Origin: Stramenopiles sp. TOSAG23-6 | Lineage: Eukaryota > Sar | NCBI GenBank assembly: GCA_900128565.1 | Contig: LT635910.1 | Span: 1 to 64,000, forward strand | Length of the DNA: 64,000 nucleotides | Reading direction: 5' to 3' | In this document: positions 18,135 to 29,700 of the stretch, piece by piece | How positions within the stretch are numbered: position 1 is the stretch's first letter | Layout: every line of letters begins with the position of its first letter | Made by a program: the position numbers and the translations under genes | Notes under the pieces: model-generated | Seen by the model: only the letters and a program-made list of their open reading frames with translations | What the model was told of the DNA's origin: nothing | The model's database searches: none

Positions 18135-19597
18135 TTAAGCGACATTTTCCCACCATTCATGAACTAAGCCGTGTATGTCCTCTTCAATATCTACAATCCC
18201 TGTATATCTGGCCCTACGTCCTCCAGGAGCAGACATCATATCTCCACTATTCCAGTCTGGACTCCACTTCATACTGATGTCAAAATCGGCTACTATATAC
18301 TGGTCTTGTATATTGCGAGTGTAATTTGTAAACGATGTTCCAGTACTTATTACAGGGTCCAGTTTTTTTCCTCCGGGGCTACCAGCTGAATCCCATACAT
18401 CTACATATGATCCCTCCGATGCAGCAACAATCCAAACCCCATTATCAGCAGCTCTTGCTGGCATAAGAGCAGGATCAAAACCAGCAGAAGGAAATAAAAT
18501 AATCTCCGCACCTTGGAGTGCCAGTACCTGCGTTGTAGCAGGAAACCAAGATTCATAACATGTAATCATACCAATTTTACCTATATCTGTATCATACACA
18601 GGGAACATGTCCATTCCTGGGCTTACTCCATAAAACTCTTCTGGATCATAAAGTACATTTTTTCTATGTGTACCAATTAGCTCTCCATTTCTACCATAAA
18701 GATACGCGGTATTATAGACAACGTCGGTATCGTTTGTATTACCATATGAATATACTGTACCAGCTGTTAGCATTTTCCATTGAGATGCTTTTTGTTGAAG
18801 TAATTTAGCGGAAGGTCCATAAAATTTTTCTGCGCATTCAAAAGTTNNNNNNNNNNNNNNNNNNNNNNNNNNNNNNNNNNNNNNNNNNNNNNNNNNNNNN
18901 NNNNNNNNNNNNNNNNNNNNNNNNNNNNNNNNNNNNNNNNNNNNNNNNNNNNNNNNNNNNNNNNNNACCCCTTGTGAACCTACCTTATCGAGAATTTTGC
19001 TCCAGTAGGCATACCATTCCAAGTGCCATTTTGGATATGCAGCCTTCCATGTAGTTGCAACACGCACAATTCTTTCTGGTTCTTCTAAGCATTGTTCCAA
19101 CTTAATATTTCTCCAGTAAATGCGCCCTTGGGGTGCATATTTGAAAACAAGTTTTACCAACACAAGACTTCCTTTCTCACCTGCCGGAGGACTATATGGT
19201 TTGGGCCATCCAAATCGAAATTTTCTGTAAGCCTTTGCGAGATTATTGGATCCAGTCTTTTGTATAGGAGAGGAGTTGTAGAGTTCGCTTCGATCCATCC
19301 ATATGTACGTAAACGACCATTCCCCTCTGTCAATACTCCAACGGAACCACCATGCGCTGCAGACGGAACAGAAGTAATATTTGGGCAAAGTGCAGGGTTG
19401 ATGCACTTCGATACCCATCCAGTAGGAAGTTTTCCGTTTATTCCGGTGGACAAAGATGGATGGATCGAAGCGAACTCTACAACTCCTCTCCTATACAACA
19501 GCGTTATGGAAACAATTTGACGATGTGACCCAACATTTGCCTGTGAGGCGACAAAAATAGTGAATAAGGCGGATACAATATTTAAAGTTGCTGCCAT
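18135..19597 (-). CDS. Secreted nitrilase-superfamily protein, broken by a gap and a frame change
   Basis: The C-terminal part has the carbon-nitrogen hydrolase fold: a catalytic Cys in GMITCYESWFPATTQ and a catalytic Lys region GTHRKNVLYDPEE. The catalytic Glu would lie in or near the 120-nt N run (18847..18966). Upstream, a jelly-roll-like region precedes it (FGWPKPYSPPAGEKGS, then LVFKYAPQGRIYW), suggesting a fused carbohydrate- or membrane-binding module. ATG at 19597 opens a signal peptide (MAATLNIVSALFTIFVASQA). The frame from that start runs to 19154 in one phase, while the catalytic part reads in another, so a frame break lies near 19260. It coincides with perfect 43-nt inverted arms (19260..19302 and 19456..19498). 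The assembly may be wrong here. Confidence 0.6.
18847..18966. other. Assembly gap (120 N)
   Basis: Run of N inside the nitrilase-family gene, hiding about 40 codons that probably include part of the active site. Confidence 0.95.
19260..19302 (+). repeat. Inverted repeat arm 1 (43 nt)
   Basis: Perfect reverse complement of 19456..19498 by eye. Both arms lie in the coding region of the nitrilase-family gene, with a spacer of 153 nt. Confidence 0.85.
19456..19498 (-). repeat. Inverted repeat arm 2 (43 nt)
   Basis: Partner of 19260..19302. Read on the minus strand, one arm encodes LLYRRGVVEFASIHP and the other WIEANSTTPLLY, so both cannot be ancestral coding sequence in the same orientation. 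Confidence 0.85.
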
Positions 19598-19936
19598 TTT
19601 GGGTTTGTTTTCTGTTTGTATTTTAAAAATTTCGCCTTTGGGTTTGCTATTCGATTTGAATTCAAATCAAATTTCAAATTTCAAAATGAAGAATGATGAC
19701 ATCCGTACCAAATTTTCGTACTTAAATTTTGCTGTTAAGTGGTCAGCAGTCCAATTCGTTCCTGTGTGTGTGTGTACTCAGTCTTTTTTGAATCGAACCA
19801 CACAGGATATAAACATAAACACAAGAAAGAAAAAAACATATTTGGATCTGCTGAAAGTGAAGCAGACACTTCAGCGTTTAAGAAAGAGGGAAGACTGACT
19901 ATAGTTATACGGTAATTTTTACTATCACCGCATCCG
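19598..19936. promoter_or_regulatory. Divergent intergenic region with a core-like fragment
   Basis: Presumed promoters of the nitrilase-family gene and the CLC gene. ATCCGTACCAAATTTTCGTA at about 19701..19720 resembles the intron core (GTAC and AATTTCGTAC). No other element is recognised. Confidence 0.35.
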
Positions 19937-22900
19937 ATGAGTTCTCTTGGTCAAGATAAGTCTACGCGCTTCACTCAAGAAAATAATGAAGCTTTAGAAA
20001 ATTCAAAAAGTGAGCGATTGATCAAACATAAAAAACTAATCCACGACGTTATTCATGACAATCATAAAAAAAGAAAATATAAAACAAAAGGTTTGAATTC
20101 CAATCCTCAGCGTAAAGATATCTACAACTTCTCAGAGTCAATTTCATATCTTGAACCAGACACAGTGGATTCGAACACTGTGGCCGCAAAAAAAGTCTCA
20201 AAGGGCTACACTAAACGAAGTCAACTTCCCTTATTTTTCTGTGCAGTTTTTATTGGTGCAATAGTGGCTTTATTTATTCATCTTGCAGAAGAAACTTTTG
20301 AAATGATTCAAGAGTATCGTTCTGAAGTCACAAAGAAAGTACTCTCTGATGGCGCAAATATCTTCGTAGTGTGGAGCTTGTGGGTGGGCTCTGGCTTAAT
20401 GTTAGCTCTTACGGCTGTTATTTTGGTCCTTTGGCAACCATCTGCTGCATCATCGGGAATCCCGGGTCTAATTCAATATCTTAATGGCTGTGTATTTTTA
20501 ACTTTTTCACATTAATTTTTCAAAAAATATTTTCTCATACAAGTTACAAGTTTTATTCATTCATTGTACAGTTGAAGTACAATTCCACTATATAGATTCC
20601 GACAGCAGGTGTTAACATTTTTGGAAACGTTGCATTTTATGATAGTTTCTATTTATTGGTTGCAAAATACATTGGAATGTTATTTGCAACACCATCAGGA
20701 CTTGCTATTGGACCAGAAGGTCCTATTATTCATATTAGTGCAATCATTGGAAAATTTTGTTGTGCCTCTTTTCAAGCATTTGAACAATATATGACAAAAA
20801 AAGATTTTGTTATATCACCAGCAGAATTAAGAGATTTCCTTGGCTGGTGTTTTCTTTGTTGTTGAAGAAGCCAGTTCATGTATTACAGTTACTTTCATGG
20901 AACTTATATTTTGTGGAACTTTAGTAGCTTATTGGGTATCAAATTTTCTTGATGGTATCACTCAGGGGGCAGTAATGTTTCCAACTCCCACAGGTCCTAC
21001 ATGTGGTAAATATGATCACTATGATATACTTCTATTTATTGCTATGGCTGTAATTGGTGGTTGGTTAGGTGCTGGATTTAACGCAATTGTTGAGTATTGT
21101 ACTAAATTTCGTATTCATTATGTTAACAAGAAAGGAGTATTTCGTGTTCTCGAAGTTATTTTTCTTGTTATTTTAACAGGTACATTTGCCGTTTTTCTTC
21201 CATTAGATTTTGAGTGTAGAGTTGCATCACGTGATTTGCTATTTCGTGACTCTTTGGGTTGTTTGAATACAAAGTATAAAAAGTATATCTCTTCAGGTGA
21301 AATAAACTCAAATATTGCTTGGGATATGATCGAGGGTCACAAAATTATCAAATATTTGAAAGATGGTAAAGAAGAATGGAAAGATCCAGCAAAAACAGTT
21401 AAATGTATAAATGATAATTCAGGTAGAAACAAATCGGCTGTCGACAATTTATGGAAAAATTCAAGTAAAAAGGGGGAGAAAGCAAATGGAACAGGTGGAA
21501 CAGAGCTAAAGATTTCTAATGATACTTGCAAAGATTTGTTGAAAACATTTCGCAAAAGTGCCCGAGCTAAACCGCTTTCAAAAAAACATGAAAAGTATCA
21601 ACGAGTCGTACGTTTGGAAATTGCATTGGGTTTGATCAATGCAATGAGTATTGGTTGTAACACAAAGCAGTTGAATAAAGCTCTTTCAAAAGATGATCCT
21701 ATAGTATCGGCGAAAAGAGGGAACAGGTATATAGCAGGAAAACAGAAAAGTGGGGGAAATATTGTATCAGCAAAAGAAAAGAAAGATAAAGCGAGTCTTT
21801 CCTTTATTAGTCTGGCTTCTGGTGTAGCCAAAGCTGTTGATAAAGAAAAGTATGATGGGTATAAGGTAAATCCTGGTATTTTGTTTTGCGAAGAAGGATA
21901 TTTACATGCAGATACACAACTTATGATACCTAATCGTGAAGGGTTTTTTAAAAAAGGTGAGAAGCAAGAACATTATAGACATGATATCTTTGAATTAGAA
22001 AACAGTCATGCTTTTTACTGTGAAGAAGAGTCTAATGAATTCAATGAAATGGCGATGCTTTGGTTAAATGGAGGGAAAGTGGGTCTGAAAAGTCTTCTAC
22101 ATCGAGGAGTTCCTCATCTTTTTACAGTTGAAACCCTAATGATATTTTTTGTGTGTTACTTTTTTATGGCTGGATTGACAGCTGGTACATCTGTACCAGC
22201 TGGGCTTGTTGTACCCATGTTACTTATTGGAGCAAGTTTTGGTCGAGCTTGTGGCATATTAATCGCTAGTTTTAAAGAAGGTTTCTGTGTCAGCAATGGT
22301 TTGAAATACACAGATTTGCCGGATACAAATGGTGATAGTTTTTTTTGGAGCCTGATTGTGCGCTACAAAGTCCATGATTGTGGCGTTTTAGATCCTGGGT
22401 CGTATGCTATTATTGGTTGCGCAGCTTTTATGGGTGGCTCTGGTCGAATCACAATGTTTCTTGCTGTGGTTTTGTTGGAATTAACTAATGATATATCTCT
22501 TTTTCCTCCAATGGGACTTGTTACAATTATCGCAATGTTAGTAGGAAATATCTTTAACGGTGGATTGTATCATTCACTTATGCATTTGTTGAGTATTCCC
22601 TATTTGCAGGGTGAACCTTCAATAATTACTAAAATCATTCCAACTTCTTGGGTGATGGCTACACCAGTAATGACATGTAAACTAAGAATGACGAAAAACG
22701 AATTAGAAACTTTACTATCTAATAATGACCATAATGGCTTTCCAGTTTGTGATGAAAAAATGAACCTAATTGGCTTCTTGGAAAGAAAAGCAATCCGCAG
22801 TGCAATTCAATACGCCAGAATAACTTTTAAAGATGATAAAACCCCGAAGGTTGATATGGCAAATTTTATGGATTTATCACCCATTAGTGTGAACACACAT

Positions 22901-23335
22901 ACTAAAGTATTTAGAGTGCATACCATCTTTGTATCTTTAGGACTGAGGCATTTGAGTGTCGTTGATAGAAATCACAAGGTAGTTGGTATGATTACACGAA
23001 AAGACCTCATTGAACACCATGTAACCGAGGCAGCAAAACGTCATAAAATGGAAATTTACTCCAAAGAAAATTATTTTACAAAGCACAAAAACGACCTAGG
23101 TGAAGCTAGAAATTTGAAAAGTAAATATCCAGATCCAGATCAAACAGAAGTCGATCATGCTTTCTGGCAACATATTCCTGGAGGTGGTATGGGCGGGCAT
23201 CACACAAGAAATTTTATTTCAATGAAGAAAAGAGACAAAAATTCTGATGATGATGATGATGATGATGATGAAAGTGTTGAAGATGGACTACTTGATATTG
23301 AAGAGCCTCTCCTAGCTCAGCACNGAACATTTTAA
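19937..23335 (+). CDS. CLC-family chloride channel/exchanger with CBS pair, frame break near 20840
   Basis: Exon 19937..20491 (185 codons) and a second from 20596 join in phase 0 (NGC then IPTAGV). CLC signatures are present in order: SSGIPGLIQYL (GSGIP-type), IGPEGPIIH with the gating glutamate, EEASSCITVTF, and TSVPAGLVVPMLLIGASFGR. Two CBS domains follow (about TPVMTCKLRMTKNELETLL and a second near FRVHTIFVSLGLRHLSVVDRN). The C-terminus has an eight-residue Asp run. A long insertion (about 21240-22030) between helices lies in a variable loop. Near 20840 the frame shifts by one, and about 14-16 residues normally found between RDF and AGVFF are missing. With the gating Glu present, exchanger activity is more likely than simple channel activity. 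The break makes this an assembly error or a pseudogene candidate. N at 23324. Confidence 0.75.
20492..20595 (+). other. GT-AG intron (104 nt) sharing the CAC-N7 end
   Basis: Starts GTATTTTTAA and ends CTATATAG. It lacks the CCTAAC core, yet CAC lies exactly seven bases before the 3' end (CCAC then TATATAG). The length also fits the family range. Confidence 0.75.
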
Positions 23336-23765
23336 TTCCATTTGAGATTGTCTTCTTTAAACGTATAAAAAGAAGTATCTTCCTATAAGAAATGTATTCA
23401 TTTCACAAGATAAAAAAATGTATTTCATTCCCAAGATAAAAAAATGTAAAATATAGACATCTATCGATATCAGTAATAAACTGTTCAAAATATGATACAG
23501 TAAAAAGATAGATGAAAATAAAAAAAATTAGAAAAATAATGATAAAATTTTGTTTTTTTNGAANGANTAAANTNACTTTGAATATCTTCCTCTTTAATGA
23601 TACAAGTTTTTGTCTTAGTTTTTCTTCTAAAGCTTTTCACAATTTGTGAGTATCTTTTGGTGAGTATTTTTCAAAAATGTTTTCAACTTGTTTTTATTTT
23701 TTACTCTACCTATTTTAAAAGAAAATACACTTACGATAATAAAATGGTAATTGTAGAATTTTAAA
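23336..23765. other. Intergenic, convergent ends
   Basis: AT-rich, between the ends of the CLC and ATM genes, with several N at 23560-23574. A duplicated block (ATGTATTCATTTCACAAGAT / ATGTATTTCATTCCCAAGAT) spans 23391-23441. No gene is supported. Confidence 0.45.
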
Positions 23766-26700
23766 TTATACCCAAGAAGCCCAGCCATGATACATAAAAG
23801 CATTTTTTTCAGGATCTTTTGCTTCATTTATAAGCCTAGCGACATGCCCAGTGATGCCTAGAGTATCGCCATTTTGCTCTTCTTGACCCAAAAGTTTTTG
23901 TTTGACTCTTTTTAAAACTCTCCTAGACATCAAATTTGAAACGTGATTTGTTTTCTTATTAGATGTTGTTTCGATATTTGTGTCTGTTACTTTTAATTCT
24001 GGTTGTGGAGATACAGCAATACTCTTCGCTATAATATTTGAATTATGAGGATTATGAGCAATACTTAAAGACATAGTATGCGAACTCTGAGTCTGTTGAA
24101 TTGTATGGCAATCGTCTGGTGTCTGATCATGTTGTAATCGTAATGCTTCTGGTCTTGTCCGTGCCCATTTATACAATAGATTGTGAATAAATATTTCATA
24201 CATTTGAAATTCGTTAGGTACAAAACCAAAACATTGGATTTTTTTTGGAAAAAAAAGAATTAAAATTCATGATGAAAACGTACAAGGATCATGAATAAAT
24301 ACTTCTAAAATGGTTAATATAATATCTCTATTTTTAGCATCCCGGAGAACACGAAGTGACTCTTCACAACATCTTCTAAATGTTCCTTCCACACCAGTTA
24401 CACCCATGCCATCAATTATATCTCTTGTTAAACGAAAAGGAACAATTTCAGGTGTTGGTAATTCAAGTCCCTGTTCAAATACAATACCAAAATCTATATG
24501 TAAAACTTCTGCGGTGGAATTATCAATTAAAATATTCTGTGTGTGACGATCACCGATACCTAAGATATGACCTACCATACTAGTTGATGCTACAGATCTA
24601 GTGTACGTCATACGTTTAGCATACCACATACCTGTAATGTGAATATATATTTCAACCATTTGAAATTCATTAGATATATATTCCTACAATTGAATAATTT
24701 GAACAATACATTTAAAAAATACATTTAAACAATACATTTAAAATAAAAAATGTACATACTCAAAAATAAAATATAGGTATGGAATTTTCTAGACAACAAT
24801 TAAATAAATTCAAAATTCAATGAATAATTAATACGTACAAGGAAGGGGAAAGTTTTCTAAAAAGTAATGATGCAACACAGGTTGAAAATGTGCACAAATT
24901 TCATTAAATGTTTGAATTTTTAATTTTCTCTTTTTTGGATCAATTGAAGAATATTTTTTATGACATTTGGCATATGTCCAATCTGATGGATTCAATCTAT
25001 TGTGAGCACTATCGACATTTCGCCAAAGATAATCTGCTAAAGTTGCTGTATTCTCAACCCATTCTATGACACCACTATTAGGTGATAGAGGTACTACACG
25101 ATATGTCCGAATACGTAACTCTCTCGTACGTGAATTTGGATGTAAACAAAGCAATTCATTAACTACACCGAACACTTGTTGCATAATCGCATCTCCCTTT
25201 AAATCATCTTCTTTAACTAATTGTTTATAACGATGACCATCTGATCCAATGGCTATAACAACTTTTGGTTTATGAATTCCACTTGGTCCTAATACAACAT
25301 TCTCTTCGAAACCAATTATTCGTGGAACATTAGAATAATCACCAGATTGTCTAACATTTAAAGGAGCAGTAAATACTACAGGATTGGACTGATTCTGTGA
25401 AGAAAGTCGAAGATTTTTCCAACCATTTTTAAATTTTTTCACAACTCCAGGTCGAACAACTCTTTCAGTATGACGATGTACAGACAGAGCTAAATCCATA
25501 TATGTATTTGTAAGAACTTTAACCATAGTTACAGTCTCTCCTAAATCATTACGTCGAAGTCGGTCTAATAAATATTTTGCTGCATTCACTTTTTCAGGTT
25601 TCACACCTTCAAATGTTCTTTTCAATTCATCCGTAACTTTTCCACCTCGCGTAAGGGCTAATAATACAGGTAGAGTATGATGGGGGTGATGTACTGCACA
25701 TCGATATACTAAGGTCTGTAATGATTTCTGAAAACGAGAATTAATATTTTCATAATCATCTTTTGTTGATATAGTATCAGTATGTTGCATCTCCAATCTT
25801 GAAGCTAATTGATAAATTAATGGTACAAACCTATAACTTGGAACATCATTCGCAATAGCATCAAATTCAGCAGCTACTGAAGTCAAAGCATTTACACGTT
25901 TTACTCTTTCACTATGATTTTCTATTGTATTATTTTCATTCATTTCTTCCTCACAACGTGACTCAAAAGTAAACCACATATTACACACACGTGACACAAC
26001 TGCTAAATCATATTGATCAGTTTCAGAATGTTGTAAGCATAGTCGATATTGTTGTAAAGTTTCCTTCATGTAACTCCAAAGTGAAACTTTATCAGCAATT
26101 TGCGATTTAGCCAAGGTTTTTAAATTCCTTTTCAATTCACGAACATATATGCATTGTGAAAAAATATTTTACATTTGAAATTCGTTATTTTTTGTAACAT
26201 AACTACAATTGAAATCATATAGGAATATGAACGAAAACAAATATAAATTTGAAATGAATGTAAAGTTTTTTTTTGGTATGAAATTTTGTACCTAACGATT
26301 AAAAAAAAAGGATCAAAACGTACTTTGCTATTTCTGCATTTCGTTTTGTATGTGCAAGTTTACTTTGCTTTTGCTTCTTTTGACTTTTTTTTTGTGTCTT
26401 TAGAAGCGTTAATTCACGAGTTGCTTGTAAAGAAATATCTTTCATAATTAGTTCACAACGCGCTAATTCTTTTAATTGTTTTGTGTACGTCTCCTGCCAA
26501 TCTTGCCATTCTGGAGAATGAACTTGTACATCAATCTTTTGATATAACTTATCTAAATAATCTGCGAGTCTAAAATGGACATTTCCCAATAGACTTTGAC
26601 AATTTGTTCTATTATAATAATCCAAATTATTAAAATTATCTATATTATACTCTTCTGAGTCAAAGTTCGTTTTCACATTTTCTAATAATTCAACTGCCCG

Positions 26701-29700
26701 GCCAAGATAATCATCTTTTATAATTTGAGAACTCACGCGACTTGTTGCTGCTAACCACATTCCTGTAGTCGAAAGAACATCAATTAAAAAGAGATTTCCT
26801 GTTTTAGTTGAGGTGCGCGATAGATTCATTAATTTTATTAAACCTTGTGCAATACTTATCGCGCGTCTTTTATCGTTCATATCCCAAGAACATTTAGCTT
26901 CCAGCATTAACCATTTCATTCGTAAGTTTTTAGAAATACATTTTGATGTATCTTCAGATGTAGTCACTACTGATCGAGCACGTCGAAGGTAATTCATTGC
27001 CAAATGAGGAAATCCAGCCTTACGAGCCAAAAAGGCTGCATTACTTAGGTGTCGCTGTAGTAAATCAAAACCTGCATCACCAAACGTTCTAAGGAGAACT
27101 TCTCTTACACCAATTAAAGGCTGGAGAAGTTCAAAAACATCCACTCCAATTTGTTTATTTTTCATTTCCCAGTTTTGAACTAGTTTACTTAAATTTGTAC
27201 TTAATTTCGTACCTAAAGAATTTTGAATTTGTTGGGTACCACATTCCTCCATTAATTTCTTTACAGCATTAATTTCATAGACACATTGTAACTGTGACAT
27301 TGCAGAATATACACATTTTTTATCTTCAACTGAAGCACGACCATTTATCATATTTGATCCATGAACAGCATTGAAACTTTTTATAAGAAAGTTTTCAGCT
27401 TTTTTTATTGATATCGCATACATATCATCATTACCTGTCGCTACAGACCGCAATACATGAAAGAGACACTGATGCAAGCCCCAATCTGATACATTAGAAT
27501 TTCGAAAGTCTTTTACTATTGTTTGTTCCGATTTATATTTTTGAGTATTTTTTGTATTTTCAGTTGTATTTTTAGGGTTAGGGTTTATCATTTCATCATT
27601 TTTATAATCATTTGAAATCCATAAATTAGAAGGATCATTTCGCCAATGAGAACACAAATACGCTGCTTCAAAATGAATTTCAATTAATTCTTTCGATGTA
27701 CGTGTGTCTACTTGGCGTGCATATGAATCGAGGTATAAACCAATTGTATGATATAAACTTTGACATTTCATTGTTTTAATTAGAGATAAGTATCCGTTGG
27801 ATCCGTTGGAACAATTATCTATACTATTATTTGTTGCATGAGTACTTCTGGAATACATATCTCTACCACGTTGTTGTAGCATTGTATCAAATATTGATAA
27901 ACTGTGAGATTGATTCGTTTTAATTCCAGATGTTACATCGCCACATACTCCAGCTATACCATCAGGATCATTTAAGCCTCTATACGATTCTTCTAATAAA
28001 CGTTTATAAATAGGCAAATTCTGATTATCTTCATATACACATTCTAATCTAGAAAAGTGAATATCAATATTTGAATCATCATCAAAATGAAAAATTGAAG
28101 AATTACCAAAACTTTTGTTTTGTAATAATTGTTTCGATTCTGGTAAGTCATGCCATAATTCAACATAAAATAATGCAGTCAAATACAATTTACAACGTAA
28201 TGATGCTTTTGCAATGAGTAAAGGATCTAAGGACAATGAATACAAGTATTGTGAAAAAATATTTTTTTTAGTAAAAAAAAATGTTAGGTGCAATATTTTG
28301 TATGAAAAAAAGTGTAGGTAAAAAATCCAATTTTGAAAAACGTACAATTTTCGTGAAATTCTACGACGTTTTTGTTTTTGTTTTCTTCTATCATTTTTAG
28401 AATTTTGAATTGATAATTGATGAGCAGCGACAGAGTGTTGATGAAGTACTTGTATAGTAGATAGAATAAGTCGAGCAGCTTGAGTTGGCACAGAAATATC
28501 TTCAAGCAAGTTTGTGACCCATAAAGATAAATCATTAATTATCTCTGGATTATTCAACATGTTTAAGACACATAATGGAAATGCGACAGATGCAAAATCT
28601 GCTTTGAGTCGCGACAAACCTGCCGCAGCTTTTAAAAATGGATCCATAACAAAATGACTTGATTTCGCTAAATAAGTTACTCTACATATCCATGTTTCAT
28701 AAGACTCTCCACTTTGAATAGTCCACGAATGCTGCAACATTCGATAATAACTTTTATATTCGTGTTTGTTTTCAGTATTTTTTAAATTTCCTGTGTCACA
28801 AGTAAACTGATTCTTATCATGTTTAAAATGAATAAAAGGGAGTAAATGTTGTTTTGTTAAATCATCTAAAAAATTCATGGCGATTTTCCCACTGTCCGTA
28901 GAAAGCATACCACCGATAGCATACGCTGCTGTGCTAATTACATTTGGATCTGGATCGACTAAACAGGCCTCAGCACTACGAAGTAATTCAGCTTTTGCTT
29001 GAATTAATAAATATTCTTCTCCTAAAGTCTTAATAGTATTACTATTCTTTTCATTTTTGTTTGATGAAAAATTATTGATAGTAGTACAACCTACCAAAGA
29101 GATAATACTTGGATTTACTGTACCAATACATCCTAAACAGCGTGCTGCTAATGATTGCAAAATATATGACTGATCAGGGGAAGTAAATGAAAGTAAAGCG
29201 CGTACAAGGGTATCCATATCAGAAGATATATTATTCTGTGATTTTTGCGATTTTTGAGCTTTCTGTGATAATAAATAAACTAAAGCAGCTGAATGATTTT
29301 CTAAAGTAGATAATAAAGTTTGTAAAGGAAAAATCGCATTTGACCCGTGAAACGATTTTGAATGATCCAAAAACGTTCGCAAAGTTCTTTGAAGAGTTTC
29401 AACTTGACATAATTTTGTATTTGATGAATTATTTAGTGTAGACTGAGAGACCTTCTCATGAATAACAATAGAATTAACGCTTTTACTAGACGATGATGAT
29501 TCTTTAGTGTAGTCTTCATTAGCACTTTTACTAGACGATGATGATTCATTACTATGTTCTTCATTCATTTTTACTATGTACCGTAAATCATCTACTAAAG
29601 ACTTAATTTTATCCATATCAGTAGAATGTAATACCACATCCACATTTGTTGTTTTCTTTTTATTACTTGTATCAATAGTATTTAATTCGAAACAAATACT

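Noticed and set aside
19560-19898. Plus-strand ORF in the space before the CLC gene
   Set aside because: Starts on GTG, covers the antisense of the nitrilase start, lacks protein-like conservation.
23560-23574. Ambiguous bases (N) near the CLC/ATM boundary
   Set aside because: Assembly ambiguity, not a biological signal.
24176-24283. Reading these introns as U12-type (AT-AC)
   Set aside because: With shifted boundaries two introns (2502, 42159) could be AT-AC, but the donors do not match the U12 ATATCCTT signal and the others do not fit.
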